Below are positions 1-9,478 of a stretch of 64,000 bases of DNA, piece by piece. Position numbers and translations under genes: made by a program. Below the pieces are notes generated by a model that searched no databases, was not told the origin of the DNA, and was given only the letters and a program-made list of their open reading frames with translations. The number at the start of each line of letters is the position of its first letter. Within the stretch, counting starts at the first letter, position 1. Source of the DNA: Variovorax brevis. Its GTDB lineage: Bacteria; Pseudomonadota; Gammaproteobacteria; Burkholderiales; Burkholderiaceae_C. The stretch spans positions 248,001 to 312,000 of the forward strand of contig NZ_JASZYG010000002.1 in NCBI RefSeq assembly GCF_030317105.1. The letters run 5' to 3'.

Positions 1-412
1 CCGAGAGCACCGACAGCAGGTCCTTGGGCTGGTCCTTGGCGTACTCGTCCAGATAGAAAAAGAGCGTGCCCTCTTCATAGGGGCCGCGCCACATGCCGTG
101 GCGCTCCAGCAGCGTGCGCGCGTCGTAGCCATCGACACCATTCCACGCCTCGTTTCCAAGGCAGCGTCGCGCCAGGAAGTCGCGCAGGCGGTGCAGCACA
201 GGCGCGGGCCACACCAGATGGCGACCCGTGAGCGAAAGCAATCCGTTAAGGTCGCGACGGACGTTGAAACGCGGGCCCTGCTTGGCGGCCAACGTGAGAA
301 CGAAGTGGGAGCACATCAGTTCGAGTACCGGCGCTTCCCGGAGTCCGGGGGACGGTAGCGACTGGCCGCGTGAAGCGGATGTCAGCGTATCGACCCCGGC
401 ACGTTTGACCAT
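1..412 (-). CDS. Unrecognised protein, 3' end cut by window edge
   Basis: An open minus-strand frame begins at an ATG at 412-410 and runs off the left edge without a stop; about 137 codons are visible. A clear Shine-Dalgarno (AGGAGG on the minus strand, near 419-426) sits a few bases before the ATG, which fixes the start. The visible part has an extended N-terminus, a helical middle rich in Leu and Arg, and an aromatic stretch that includes MWRGPYEEG followed by FFYL. I see no signal peptide, membrane segment or motif I can name. It is divergent from the threonine ammonia-lyase gene, with 113 bp between the two starts. Real gene: fairly sure. Function: unknown. Confidence 0.6.
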   Translation of the reverse strand, partial: MVKRAGVDTLTSASRGQSLPSPGLREAPVLELMCSHFVLTLAAKQGPRFNVRRDLNGLLSLTGRHLVWPAPVLHRLRDFLARRCLGNEAWNGVDGYDARTLLERHGMWRGPYEEGTLFFYLDEYAKDQPKDLLSVLS

Positions 413-525
413 TTGGACAACCTCCTTGCTTTGCCTTGTGGCGCGACCATAGCGCAGACTTTTGACTTCGGGAAGAGTTGGGTAGGGTATTAACCCTTAG
501 TTTGCATTGCATCCACAATCCACCC

Positions 526-1725
526 ATGGTTTCCATCGAAGACATTCGCCACGCGGCCGACCGACTGTCGGGCCAACTGCTTGAGACACCCTTTCTTGAA
601 TCACGCACGCTGTCGGAAATCGTCGGCGCGCAGGTCTTCCTCAAATTCGAGAACCTGCAGTTCACTGCGTCCTTCAAGGAACGCGGTGCATGCAACAAGC
701 TGACCGACCTGGCCGCCCAAGGCGTTCACGGCGTGATCGCCATGTCGGCGGGCAATCATGCGCAGGGTGTGGCCTATCACGCAAGCCGTTTGGGACTGAA
801 AGCCACCATCGTGATGCCGCGCTTCACCCCCGGCGTGAAGATCGAGCGCACGCGCGGCTTCGGTGCGGAGGTGGTGCTGCATGGCGACACCCTGGACGCC
901 GCACGCGCGCACGCCTTCGAACTGGCGCAAAGCCGCGACCTGAGCTTTGTGCATCCCTACGACGACGACGCGATCATCGCGGGACAAGGCACGCTGGCGA
1001 TCGAAATGCTCGACGCGGTGCCGGACCTCGACACGATGGTGGTCGCCATTGGCGGCGGCGGCCTGCTGGCCGGCATGGCGGTCGCTGCGCGTGCGATGCG
1101 GCCGGACATCGAGATCGTCGGCGTGCAGACCTCGCGCTTTCCGGCGATGTTCAACGCCATCAAGAACGCCCACCACGTGATGGGCAGCAGCACAATCGCC
1201 GAAGGCATCGCGGTCGCCTCGCCCGGCGAGTTGACGCGCGAAATCATCGCAAAGCTGGTCGATGACATCGTGCTGGTGGACGAAGGCGACATCGAGCAGG
1301 CGGTGCTAATGCTGCTGGAGATTGAAAAGACCCTGGTCGAAGGGGCAGGTGCCGCGGGGCTGGCGGCCCTGTTGCGCCATCCCGAGCGCTTTCGGGGCAA
1401 GCGCGTCGGGTTGGTGCTTTCAGGCGGCAACATCGATCCGCTGCTGCTCGGCGCGATCATCGAACGCGGCATGGTGCGGGCCGGCCGGCTGGCCCGCCTG
1501 CGCGTCAGCGCGCGGGACGTGCCGGGCATCCTGGCTCATATCACGGCGGTTGTAGCCGAAGCTGGCGCTAACATCGATGAAGTTCACCACCAGCGTGCGT
1601 TCACCGTTCTGGCGGCGCAAAACGTGGAAATCGAGCTTGTTTTGCAAACACGCGGGCGCCAACACCTCGCCGCGGTGATCAAGGCGCTGCGCGACGCAGG
1701 CTTTGAAACCGACGCGCAACCGTAA
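526..1725 (+). CDS. ilvA: Threonine ammonia-lyase (PLP enzyme with C-terminal ACT domain)
   Basis: This enzyme deaminates L-threonine to 2-oxobutanoate and ammonia in the cytoplasm, feeding isoleucine synthesis or threonine breakdown. The 399-residue protein has a fold-type II PLP core (about 1-320) with the Schiff-base lysine in SFKERGA (Lys51), the SAGNHAQG loop near 74-81 and the glycine-rich phosphate-binding loop GGGGLLAG near 176. A single ACT domain follows from about 325. This length and the single ACT domain match the short, one-regulatory-domain form rather than the roughly 500-residue IlvA. The frame is open 16 codons further upstream, but the ATG at 526 aligns with the family start. 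Serine could also be a substrate. Confidence 0.88.
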   Translation: MVSIEDIRHAADRLSGQLLETPFLESRTLSEIVGAQVFLKFENLQFTASFKERGACNKLTDLAAQGVHGVIAMSAGNHAQGVAYHASRLGLKATIVMPRFTPGVKIERTRGFGAEVVLHGDTLDAARAHAFELAQSRDLSFVHPYDDDAIIAGQGTLAIEMLDAVPDLDTMVVAIGGGGLLAGMAVAARAMRPDIEIVGVQTSRFPAMFNAIKNAHHVMGSSTIAEGIAVASPGELTREIIAKLVDDIVLVDEGDIEQAVLMLLEIEKTLVEGAGAAGLAALLRHPERFRGKRVGLVLSGGNIDPLLLGAIIERGMVRAGRLARLRVSARDVPGILAHITAVVAEAGANIDEVHHQRAFTVLAAQNVEIELVLQTRGRQHLAAVIKALRDAGFETDAQP

Positions 1726-1845
1726 GATTGCCAACTATCTGCTCGTAGGCGTATTCCGTTCGCAAGACATGGTTGCCCCTGACAAGGAGGGGCAAGCCCA
1801 CCCCCTAAAATGGTCTCAATTTCGCGAACCGAGGAAATCAAGAAC

Positions 1846-1998
1846 ATGTCCCAACCCACTCCCGTCCAGCCTGCCCACGCTGCCGCCGTCGAACAAGACG
1901 TCGTCGAGTCCATCGTTCCCTTGATGCCGCTGGTGCTGCCACTGGCGGGTGGCGTGCTGATGTTGCTGCTCGCGTCCATCGCCATTTACATGGCTTGA
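1846..1998 (+). CDS. Small single-span membrane protein (50 aa)
   Basis: A 50-residue protein starts at ATG 1846 behind a purine-rich GAGGAAA ribosome site at 1831-1837. The first half is polar (Gln, Pro, Ala, Glu, Asp). The second half (about 27-49) is one hydrophobic helix of Leu, Val, Ala and Met, ending two residues from a C-terminal Met-Ala. A strong hairpin terminator follows seven bases after the stop, so this is a complete one-gene unit. The frame is open to an ATG at 1810, but the internal ATG has the ribosome site. Function is unknown; a small regulatory or stabilising peptide of a membrane complex is possible but not shown. Confidence 0.65.
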   Translation: MSQPTPVQPAHAAAVEQDVVESIVPLMPLVLPLAGGVLMLLLASIAIYMA

Positions 1999-2004
1999 GT
2001 TTTC

Positions 2005-2047
2005 GCGCAAAAGCCGGCGTCCCGCGTGGGGGCGCCGGCTTTTGCGC
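2005..2047 (+). terminator. Perfect 15-bp stem hairpin after the small membrane gene
   Basis: The arms at 2005-2019 and 2033-2047 are exact reverse complements (GCGCAAAAGCCGGCG and its complement) around a 13-base loop. The stem contains internal A4 and T4 runs, so it could end transcription on the plus strand before pckG, whose own ATG is about 100 bases further on. Confidence 0.75.
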
Positions 2048-2148
2048 CTCTCCACAGTCGAGAAAGACGCTTTCTCAAACGGACTTCGCCGATCCACGGC
2101 GCTTGAGGTTCGTTCGAAAAGACGATTTTCAACTTAGGAGTTTTTTCG

Positions 2149-4017
2149 ATGAACGCACCCGTGAACATGGGTCTCGCCATCCAGGCGCCCTCGTATGTCA
2201 AGAACGCAAAGCTGATCGCCTGGGTGGCCGACATGGCCGCACTGTGCAAGCCGGAGCGCATCGAGTGGTGCGACGGCAGCCAGGAAGAATACGAGCGCCT
2301 GTGCCAGCTGCTGGTGGACGCGGGCACCTTCAAGAAGCTCAACCCGGTCAAGCGCCCCAACTCCTTCCTCGCCAATTCCGACCCGAGCGACGTGGCGCGC
2401 GTCGAAGACCGCACCTTCATCTGCTCCGAAAAGAAAGAAGACGCCGGCCCCACCAACAACTGGATGGCGCCCGACGAAATGCGCGCCACCCTGCACCCGT
2501 TGTTCGACGGCTGCATGGTCGGCCGTACGATGTACGTGGTGCCCTTCAGCATGGGCCCGCTGGGTTCGCCCATCGCGCACATCGGCATCGAGCTCTCCGA
2601 CAGCCCCTATGTCGCCGTCAACATGAAGATCATGACGCGCATGGGCAAGGCCGTTTACGACGTGCTGGGTGCCGAGGGCGAATTCGTGCCCTGCATCCAC
2701 ACCGTGGGCGCGCCACTCGCCGCCGGCCAGAAGGACGTCGCTTGGCCGTGCAACAAGACCAAGTACATCGTCCACTACCCCGAAACGCGTGAAATCTGGA
2801 GCTACGGCTCGGGCTACGGCGGCAACGCGCTGCTGGGCAAGAAGTGCTTTGCGCTGCGCATCGCCTCGACCATGGGCCGCGACGAAGGCTGGCTGGCAGA
2901 ACACATGCTCATCCTCGGCGTGACCTCGCCCGAGGGCAAGAAATACCACGTGGCGGCGGCCTTCCCCTCGGCTTGCGGCAAGACCAACTTCTCCATGCTG
3001 GTGCCGCCGGCTGGCTTCGAAGGCTGGAAGGTCACGACCATCGGCGACGACATCGCGTGGATCAAGCCGGGCAAGGACGGGCGCATGTACGCCATCAATC
3101 CGGAAGCCGGCTACTTCGGCGTGGCACCGGGCACCAACCTGCTGACCAATCCCAACTGCCTCAACAGCTTGGACCGTGACGTGATCTTCACCAACGTCGG
3201 CCTGACCGACGACGGCGACGTGTGGTGGGAAGGCATGGAGCAGGACGCACCCGGCAAGCAACTGCCCGCGCACCTGATCGACTGGCAAGGCAAGGACTGG
3301 ACGCCCGCCATCGCCAAGGAAACCGGCGCCAAGGCCGCGCACCCGAACTCGCGTTTCACGGTAGCTGCCACGAACAACCCAGCGCTCGACCCGGCCTGGG
3401 ACGACCCGGCTGGCGTGCCGATCGACGCCTTCATCTTCGGCGGCCGCCGCTCGACCACCGTGCCGCTCGTCACCGAAGGCCGCAACTGGGTCGAAGGCGT
3501 CTACATGGCCGCGACCATGGGCTCGGAAACCACCGCGGCCATCGTCGGCCAGGTGGGCGTGGTGCGCCGCGATCCCTTCGCCATGCTGGCCTTCATGGGC
3601 TACAACATGAGCGACTACTTCCAGCACTGGCTCGACTTGGGCAAGAAGCTCGAAGCGTCCGGCGCCAAGCCGCCGCGCATCTTCACCACCAACTGGTTCC
3701 GCAAGGGCGAAGACGGCAAGTTCGTCTGGCCCGGCTACGGCGAGAACATGCGCGTGCTCAAGTGGATGATCGACCGCCTCGAAGGCAAGGCCGAAGGCGT
3801 GGACCACATCTTCGGCGTGAGCCCGCGCTATGAAGAACTCAACTGGACCGGCCTGGACTTCAGCGCCGAGCAATTCAGCACCGTGACCAGCATCGACAAG
3901 GCAGCGTGGCAAGCTGAGCTGAAGCTGCACGAAGACCTGTTCACGCAGCTGGCGCACCACCTGCCGCAGGAACTGCCCAAGACCAAGGAAGCGATCGAGC
4001 GCCGCCTGGCAGCTTGA
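2149..4017 (+). CDS. pckG: Phosphoenolpyruvate carboxykinase (GTP)
   Basis: This enzyme converts oxaloacetate and GTP to phosphoenolpyruvate, CO2 and GDP, the first step of gluconeogenesis from organic acids. The 622-residue length is typical of the GTP-dependent class; the ATP class is shorter and unrelated in its N-terminal half. The family-specific P-loop [10 protein letters not shown], in which the active-site cysteine lies inside the nucleotide loop, is at about 276-285. The downstream block [12 protein letters not shown] is also characteristic. The start is supported by AGGAG eight to twelve bases upstream. It stands alone between two hairpin terminators, so it is probably transcribed from its own promoter in the region 2050-2130. 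Confidence 0.97.
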   Translation: MNAPVNMGLAIQAPSYVKNAKLIAWVADMAALCKPERIEWCDGSQEEYERLCQLLVDAGTFKKLNPVKRPNSFLANSDPSDVARVEDRTFICSEKKEDAGPTNNWMAPDEMRATLHPLFDGCMVGRTMYVVPFSMGPLGSPIAHIGIELSDSPYVAVNMKIMTRMGKAVYDVLGAEGEFVPCIHTVGAPLAAGQKDVAWPCNKTKYIVHYPETREIWSYGSGYGGNALLGKKCFALRIASTMGRDEGWLAEHMLILGVTSPEGKKYHVAAAFPSACGKTNFSMLVPPAGFEGWKVTTIGDDIAWIKPGKDGRMYAINPEAGYFGVAPGTNLLTNPNCLNSLDRDVIFTNVGLTDDGDVWWEGMEQDAPGKQLPAHLIDWQGKDWTPAIAKETGAKAAHPNSRFTVAATNNPALDPAWDDPAGVPIDAFIFGGRRSTTVPLVTEGRNWVEGVYMAATMGSETTAAIVGQVGVVRRDPFAMLAFMGYNMSDYFQHWLDLGKKLEASGAKPPRIFTTNWFRKGEDGKFVWPGYGENMRVLKWMIDRLEGKAEGVDHIFGVSPRYEELNWTGLDFSAEQFSTVTSIDKAAWQAELKLHEDLFTQLAHHLPQELPKTKEAIERRLAA

Positions 4018-4037
4018 AGCGCCTTTCACCTGGACAC

Positions 4038-4066
4038 AAAAAAAACCGCCCTCGGGCGGTTTTTTG
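4038..4066 (+). terminator. Rho-independent terminator after pckG, probably bidirectional
   Basis: A GC stem (CCGCC/GGCGG, 4046-4050 and 4055-4059) is flanked by an A8 run on the left and a T6 run on the right. It can therefore end pckG transcription and also that of the convergent gene at 4103-4633. Confidence 0.9.
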
Positions 4067-4102
4067 TTGGGGCTGGTGACAGCGTCAGCCCGGGGCGCGA
4101 CC

Positions 4103-4633
4103 TCAGAAGTAGTAGGCCATACGGGTGCGGCGGCTCGCTTCGTACAGGCTGGGCACTTCGTTGATCTTCGGGCGCTTCGGCAGGGGCGTGCCCTCCGGAT
4201 GCGTCGCGGCAAATTCCTCTTCGTAGCGCGTCACAGCGGCTTGCAGTTCGTGCATGACGCGCGGGTCGAAGGCGGCGTAGGACATGAACTGGGCGTCGGC
4301 ACGCTTTGCGGCGCGGCGGGCGGCGCCAGCCTTCCAGGCGGTGGCAGCACGGGCAGCCAAGCCGCGGGCGGTGTTGGCGAACAGGGCGATGGCGACCAGG
4401 CCGATGGCCCACAGTGCAGCCCAAGCCAGCAGCATGTCGCCTTCGTCCAGGTTGGACATCATGCGATCCGCCACCACCAGCACTGAGGCGAACATCGCCG
4501 CCAGCAGAACCGCCGCGAGGCCGCGCGAGCCATCGATATTGCCGCGCGCCTCGCGCAGTTGCCGGGCCACGGCCTGGAAGCGATCAACGCCCGGGTGACT
4601 GGTCGGTTGGTCGACGTGAACGAAGTTGGTCAT
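4103..4633 (-). CDS. Two-span membrane protein of unknown function
   Basis: The 176-residue protein has a soluble basic N-terminus of about 37 residues, two hydrophobic helices (about 38-56 and 67-87) joined by a short acidic turn (NLDEGD), and a long soluble C-terminal part. That part begins with an Ala/Arg/Lys-rich amphipathic segment and ends in a segment rich in Pro, Lys and Arg and then MAYYF. I do not recognise a named family. The gene is divergent from the LysR gene at 4740 with about 106 bp between the starts, so that regulator could control it. Confidence 0.7.
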   Translation of the reverse strand: MTNFVHVDQPTSHPGVDRFQAVARQLREARGNIDGSRGLAAVLLAAMFASVLVVADRMMSNLDEGDMLLAWAALWAIGLVAIALFANTARGLAARAATAWKAGAARRAAKRADAQFMSYAAFDPRVMHELQAAVTRYEEEFAATHPEGTPLPKRPKINEVPSLYEASRRTRMAYYF

Positions 4634-4739
4634 GATTTTTTCCCCTCAGTTGGACAGATGGCCGAAGCCGATGGGGTAAATGTAGGGTAATCCCTAGCGT
4701 TATGGAAGTTTATCTTTGTGATGCTTATCATTCACCACG

Positions 4740-5723
4740 ATGATGAACGTCAACTTTCGCACACTCGATCTGAACCTGCTGCGGGTTTTTGACGAGATCA
4801 TGGCCGAGCGCAACCTCACGCGCGCCGCCCGCAACCTCTCGATCACCCAGCCGGCCGTAAGCAATGCCTTGCGCCGCTTGCGCGAGGTCTTGAACGACGA
4901 ACTGGTGCGCCGGGCGGGCGCGGGCGTGGAGCCGACGCCACGGGCGCTCGCCTTGTGGCCCACCGTGCGCGAGGCGCTGCGCCAGTTGCAGCATTCGCTG
5001 GCGCCCAGCGAATTCGACGCGGTCTTCGCGCGGACGACCTTCGTGCTGGCCATGGCCGACGCGACGGCGGCCGAGCTGGTGCCGGGGTTGGTGGAAATCA
5101 TCGAGAAGGAGGCGCCCGGCGTTTCGATCCGCGTCATTCCGCTCACCACGCGCGATCCGCGCCCCTTGCTCGAGGAAGAAGGGGCTGACATGGCGGTCGG
5201 CTATTTTCCGGCGTTGGTGGCCAACCTCGCGGCGCACGCCCAGACGGGCGAGGCGCTGCCTTTTGAATCGCAACGGCTCTATGTGAGCCAGTACATGTGC
5301 GTCATGCGGCACGGCCACCCGATGGCGGCCCAGCCCTTGACGCTCGACAACTACTGCGCCGCCCGCCACCTGCTGGTGAGCTTTTCGGGCCGTCCCTTCG
5401 GTTTCGTGGACCAGACGCTCAGCGCGCTGGGCCGCGAACGGCGCATCGTGACCACCGTCAACCAGTTCTTCACCGCCGGACGCGTGGTCGCCACCTCGGA
5501 CCTGCTCACCGTGCTGCCGCGCCACTTCATCGGCGTCACGGGCATCAGCGATCGGTTGGTGCTGCGCGAATTGCCCTTCGAGCAGCCGCTCATGCACGTG
5601 GATGCCATCTGGCATCGGCGCGCGCAGTTCGGCCATGCGCACGAGTGGCTGCGCGACGCCCTGGTGCGCGCGGCCGACATGGCGTTTGCGCGCCAGGCCA
5701 GCACCCCGGCTGCCGCCGATTAG
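4740..5723 (+). CDS. LysR-type transcriptional regulator
   Basis: This 327-residue protein has the standard LysR layout: a winged helix-turn-helix in the first 65 residues (FDEIMAERNLTRAAR then ITQPAVSNALRRLR) and a periplasmic-binding-protein-like effector domain in the rest. The opening (RTLDLNLLRVFDEIMAERN) resembles the NodD/NahR/LinR branch that usually senses aromatic or related small molecules; this is inference. Two ATGs in tandem (4740, 4743) are equally possible starts. It diverges from the membrane gene at 4633, and the metallophosphoesterase starts 10 bases after its stop, so the two may be cotranscribed. Confidence 0.9.
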   Translation: MMNVNFRTLDLNLLRVFDEIMAERNLTRAARNLSITQPAVSNALRRLREVLNDELVRRAGAGVEPTPRALALWPTVREALRQLQHSLAPSEFDAVFARTTFVLAMADATAAELVPGLVEIIEKEAPGVSIRVIPLTTRDPRPLLEEEGADMAVGYFPALVANLAAHAQTGEALPFESQRLYVSQYMCVMRHGHPMAAQPLTLDNYCAARHLLVSFSGRPFGFVDQTLSALGRERRIVTTVNQFFTAGRVVATSDLLTVLPRHFIGVTGISDRLVLRELPFEQPLMHVDAIWHRRAQFGHAHEWLRDALVRAADMAFARQASTPAAAD

Positions 5724-5733
5724 ACTGGTCCGG

Positions 5734-6570
5734 ATGAAGCTGCAACTGCTGTCCGACTTGCACCTCGAAGTGCACCCCAGGTTCGAGATCGCCCCCGTGC
5801 CGGGCGCCGACCTGCTGGTGCTCGCGGGCGACATCGGCTCCTACCAGGCCGGCTCGCGGCTGCAGGACACGCTCTTCGGCATGGAGCGCTTTTCACCGCG
5901 GCACGGCTGGCCGACACCCGTGATCTACGTGCCCGGCAACCACGAGTACGACAACGACGATTTCGACGCCGTCGATGCGCGGCTGCGTGAGGCCTGCGCG
6001 GCGCTCGACATCCTCTGGCTCGAACGTGAAACGCTGGTGATGGGCGGCGTGCGCTTCGTCGGCACCACGCTGTGGAGCGACTTCGACGCACTGGTCGAAG
6101 CGAGCGACAGCATGACAGAGGCGCTCAAGAAGCGCGGCAAGGCGATGCGCGCGGCCAACTTCTATCTTGAGAAGGCAGCGACCACGCGCAACGGCCTGCC
6201 CTTCATGGCGGAGGAACTGCGTGCGCAGGCCTTGCTGTGTCAGGACTGGCTGCGCGCCGCCTTGGCGCAGCCCTTCGACGGCCCGACGGTGGCCATCACG
6301 CATTTCGCACCCTCGCTGGCCAGCGCGGATCCGCGCTATGGACTCACGCCGGGCACTGCCGGGTTCTGCAATTCAGTGGACGAACTCCTGCCCCGAGCCG
6401 ACCTCTGGCTGCACGGCCACCTGCACTGCGCCTTCGACTATGTGAAGGACGGCTGCCGCGTCATCGCCAACCCGCTGGGTTATCGAAGCAAGGGCGAGCA
6501 GGAAGGCTTTCGGCCGGCGTTGCTCATCGAAGTGCCGCCGCGGGCAGCGAAGGCAGCGGCCTCAGGCTGA
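5734..6570 (+). CDS. Calcineurin-like metallophosphoesterase
   Basis: The 278-residue protein carries the full dinuclear-metal signature of the family: Asp8-x-His10 in SDLHLE, Gly-Asp at 32-33, Gly-Asn-His-Glu at 68-71, a lone His in ITHFAPS and the final HGHLH. No signal peptide or membrane segment is present, so it acts in the cytoplasm. The substrate cannot be read from sequence; members cleave phosphomono- or diesters, including nucleotides. The ATG at 5734 was chosen because the Met-Lys-Leu-Gln strand leads directly into the first metal motif; longer readings overlap the LysR gene. Its 3' end overlaps the convergent phoD gene by nine bases. Confidence 0.88.
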   Translation: MKLQLLSDLHLEVHPRFEIAPVPGADLLVLAGDIGSYQAGSRLQDTLFGMERFSPRHGWPTPVIYVPGNHEYDNDDFDAVDARLREACAALDILWLERETLVMGGVRFVGTTLWSDFDALVEASDSMTEALKKRGKAMRAANFYLEKAATTRNGLPFMAEELRAQALLCQDWLRAALAQPFDGPTVAITHFAPSLASADPRYGLTPGTAGFCNSVDELLPRADLWLHGHLHCAFDYVKDGCRVIANPLGYRSKGEQEGFRPALLIEVPPRAAKAAASG

Positions 6571-8109
6571 CGCCACCCCGGCGCGGCCGTTCTCGATGAC
6601 GAAGGATGCCTGCCGCGACATCGCCGCGTCGCGTGTGGCGGGTGTGGCTGTCGCCCGGAACTCGCAGCTCAGGTGCTGGCGGCCAACATCCAGCAGGGCA
6701 TAGCCCCGCTCATCACCGCGCGCATGCACGATGTCCGGGTTGTCGCGAAGCATGCGCTCCATCGTCTTCAGGCTGGCACCGTTCGAAGAGACCGAGCCGC
6801 CCACGATTTCACTCGCCACCACCGGTGAGGCGGCATCATTGGGCACCACGCGCAAGTCGCTCGCGACGAAGCGATGCACGTCGCCGCCCAGCGTCACGAC
6901 GTTGCGAACGCCCGCATCGGCAATGCCCTGGAGCAGGCGCTCGCGAGCGACGGGATAGCCGTCCCATCCGTCGGTCCACGTCTGCCGTCCCTGCGGCGTA
7001 TCAAGGGTGGTGGAGCTGACCTGCGTCGATTGGCCCAGCAGCTTCCACCGCCCATTGGACGCGGCGAGCCCTTGCGTCAGCCAGCGCTCCTGCGCGCTGC
7101 CGAGCATGGTGCGCGAAGCATCGCGCAGATCGGCGCAGCCGATCACGATGCGGCCATGGTCCATCTGCGGATCGGGGCAGGCGTGGTGGCTTCGGTACTG
7201 CCGGCAGTCGAGCGTCCAGAGGTCGGCCAGCCGGCCCCACGAGAGCTGGTCGTGGATGCGCATCGCGGCGTCCTGCGGCGGCACCCGCAGCGGCATGTGC
7301 TCGAAGTAGGCCTGGTACGCGGCAGCGCGGCGGCGAAGGAACTTCTCGGTTCCCAGCGGCGCCGGCTCGCGATCGGCGGTGTAGTCGTTGACGACTTCAT
7401 GGTCGTCCCAGGTCAGCACCCAGGGATGCGCCGCATGCGCCGCCTGCAGGTCTGCATCGCGCTTGTAGAGGGCGTGCCGCGCACGGTATTCGTCCAGCGT
7501 TTGCGGCACGCCGCCGGTGTGGCGACGGTCGGCAAAGGCCGGGTTGCTGCCTTCGTAGACGTAGTCGCCGACGAAGAGCACGAGATCGAGGTCGCGTTGC
7601 GCGATCTCGCGGTGCGCTGCATAAAAGCCTTGCTCGTAGTGCTGGCACGAGGCCAGCGCGAGGCGAAGGCGCGGCACGTCCGCATCGGGCGCCGGCGCGG
7701 TGCGCGTGCGGCCCACGGGACTGGTCGCGTTGCCGCAGGTGAAGCGGTACCAGTACTCGCGCTGCGGCGCCAATCCAGTCGCGTGCACATGAACGCTGAA
7801 GGCACGACTCGCGTCCGTGACGGCCTCGCCTTGCGCGACGCGCCGACGCAAGGCTTCGTCCGCGAAGATCTCGTAGCGCACGGTGCATGCAGCGCGTGCG
7901 GAGCGCTCGGCTTCATCTTCCTGCAATGGCGCGAGCCGCGTCCACAGTACGACGCTGTCGGGCCGCGGTTGCCCGCTGGCCACGCCCAGCGTGAAAGGAT
8001 CAGACGCCCATTTCAGATCAGCTTGCGCGCCAGCGGCACGCGGAAGCGCCCAGGCGCCCAGGGCGAGCCAGAGCGCGGCACGGTTCAATTCACGACGACC
8101 CGGATTCAT
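6562..8109 (-). CDS. phoD: PhoD-family alkaline phosphatase/phosphodiesterase, exported
   Basis: PhoD enzymes release phosphate from mono- and diesters outside the cytoplasm. The 515-residue protein opens with a twin-arginine-like signal (Arg5-Arg6 in GRREL, a hydrophobic run, then Ala-Gly-Ala-Gln-Ala), as expected of this Tat-exported family. Next come the PhoD N-terminal domain (GVASGQPRPDSVVLWTRL) and the catalytic domain with ASCQHYEQG, FVGDYVYEG, TWDDHEVVNDY and TLGGDVHRF. The frame is open far upstream, but the start at 8109 places the signal correctly. It is divergent from dadA with a 52-bp gap. I see no convincing Pho box there. Confidence 0.9.
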   Translation of the reverse strand: MNPGRRELNRAALWLALGAWALPRAAGAQADLKWASDPFTLGVASGQPRPDSVVLWTRLAPLQEDEAERSARAACTVRYEIFADEALRRRVAQGEAVTDASRAFSVHVHATGLAPQREYWYRFTCGNATSPVGRTRTAPAPDADVPRLRLALASCQHYEQGFYAAHREIAQRDLDLVLFVGDYVYEGSNPAFADRRHTGGVPQTLDEYRARHALYKRDADLQAAHAAHPWVLTWDDHEVVNDYTADREPAPLGTEKFLRRRAAAYQAYFEHMPLRVPPQDAAMRIHDQLSWGRLADLWTLDCRQYRSHHACPDPQMDHGRIVIGCADLRDASRTMLGSAQERWLTQGLAASNGRWKLLGQSTQVSSTTLDTPQGRQTWTDGWDGYPVARERLLQGIADAGVRNVVTLGGDVHRFVASDLRVVPNDAASPVVASEIVGGSVSSNGASLKTMERMLRDNPDIVHARGDERGYALLDVGRQHLSCEFRATATPATRDAAMSRQASFVIENGRAGVASA

Positions 8110-8161
8110 GGTGGCGATTGTCGGTCCGTTGACGCCATTTCTTCGGCCACACTCATGCTCC

Positions 8162-9469
8162 ATGAAAGTCATTGTTTTGGGCGCCGGCATCATCGGCGTC
8201 AGCACCGCGTGGCACTTGCTGGAACGCGGGCACGAAGTCACCGTCGTCGACCGGCAACCCGATGCCGCCATGGAAACCAGCTTCGCCAATGCGGGGCAAA
8301 TTTCGGTGAGCTTTTGCGAACCGTGGGCCTACAAGGGCGCGCCGCTGCAGATCCTCAAGTGGATGTTCAGCAGCGATTCGCCGCTGCTGTTCAAGCCGAA
8401 GCTCGACTGGCAGCAGTGGGGCTGGGGGCTGCAGTTCCTGGGGCAATGCAATGACGCGGCCTTTGCGCGCAACGTGGCCCAGATCATCGCGCTGGGCGCC
8501 TACAGCCATGCGGCCTTGCGCGACGTGGTGACCGCCACGGGCATCGAATACCACCGGCTCGAGCGCGGCATCGCGCACTTCTTCACCCACCAGAAGTCCT
8601 TTGACGAAGCCGCGCATGCCGCTGCGCTGATGCACCGCCACGGCATCGAGCGGCGCGTGGTCAGCCGCGAAGAGTTGCTGGCCATCGAGCCGGCATTTCG
8701 CCCCTTTGGCGATCGCATCGTCGGCGGCACCTACACCGCGACCGACGAATCCGGCGACGCGCGCGTGTTCACGCAAGCGCTGGCACGCCGGTGCGCGCAA
8801 CGTGGCGCGCGCCTGATGTTCGGGCGCAGCGTCCAGCGCATCCACGTCGCGGGCGGGCAGGTCGAATCGGTGTCGGTCGGCCCCGGCTCCAGCGCCAATT
8901 CCGCCAGCAACGACGTGCTCCTGAAAGCGGACGCGGTGATCGTGGCCTGCGGCTCCTACAGCGCGCCGCTGCTGCGCACGGTGGGCGTGGACTTGCCCAT
9001 CTATCCCGGCAAGGGCTACAGCGCAACGCTTCCGCTGCTGCGCCCGGAGGCGGCGCCGATGATCAGCACCATCGACGACGAGGCGGCCTGCGCCGTGACG
9101 CGGCTGGGCAACTTCCTGCGCGTGGCGGGCACCATCGAACTCAACGGCTACGACCATTCCCTCACCACGCCACTGGCGCGCGCCCGATGCCGCATGCTGG
9201 TCGATCGCGTGGAAAAGGTGCTGCCCGGCGTCTGTGACACACGCACCGAAGACCAAGGCGGCAATCCGCAGTTCTGGACCGGACTTCGGCCCGCGACGCC
9301 CACCAACATCCCCTTCATCGGCCGCACGAAGATCGGCAAGCTGTGGGTGAATGCGGGACACGGCACGCTGGGCTGGACGCATGGCGCTGGCTCGGGAAAG
9401 GCGATGGCCGAACTGGTGAGCGGCGAGCGCGCGCCCATCGCGGGCTTTCGCTTCCACGGCATGGACTGA
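8162..9469 (+). CDS. dadA: D-amino-acid dehydrogenase small subunit (FAD)
   Basis: DadA oxidises D-amino acids (classically D-alanine) to 2-oxo acids and passes electrons to the respiratory chain from the inner face of the membrane. The 435-residue protein has the N-terminal Rossmann motif VLGAGIIGVSTAWHL at about 5-19, an ETSFANAGQIS block typical of DadA (about 38-48), and a C-terminal FAD-closing region (GLRPATPTNIPFIG, then NAGHGTLGWTHG). The start at ATG 8162 sits directly before the dinucleotide fold. No alr racemase gene follows. Instead a nucleoside-recognition-type membrane protein starts nine bases later and is probably cotranscribed. Confidence 0.92.
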   Translation: MKVIVLGAGIIGVSTAWHLLERGHEVTVVDRQPDAAMETSFANAGQISVSFCEPWAYKGAPLQILKWMFSSDSPLLFKPKLDWQQWGWGLQFLGQCNDAAFARNVAQIIALGAYSHAALRDVVTATGIEYHRLERGIAHFFTHQKSFDEAAHAAALMHRHGIERRVVSREELLAIEPAFRPFGDRIVGGTYTATDESGDARVFTQALARRCAQRGARLMFGRSVQRIHVAGGQVESVSVGPGSSANSASNDVLLKADAVIVACGSYSAPLLRTVGVDLPIYPGKGYSATLPLLRPEAAPMISTIDDEAACAVTRLGNFLRVAGTIELNGYDHSLTTPLARARCRMLVDRVEKVLPGVCDTRTEDQGGNPQFWTGLRPATPTNIPFIGRTKIGKLWVNAGHGTLGWTHGAGSGKAMAELVSGERAPIAGFRFHGMD

Positions 9470-9478
9470 GAACGCCGC

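Noticed and set aside
462..493. Promoter-like TTGACT upstream of threonine ammonia-lyase
   Set aside because: No acceptable -10 hexamer at 16-18 bases; TATTAA is 20 bases away.
2134..4212. 692-codon open frame antisense to pckG
   Set aside because: GC-rich codons leave the opposite strand open; the translation is low-complexity His/Arg/Gly/Val-rich with no domain, and pckG is certain.
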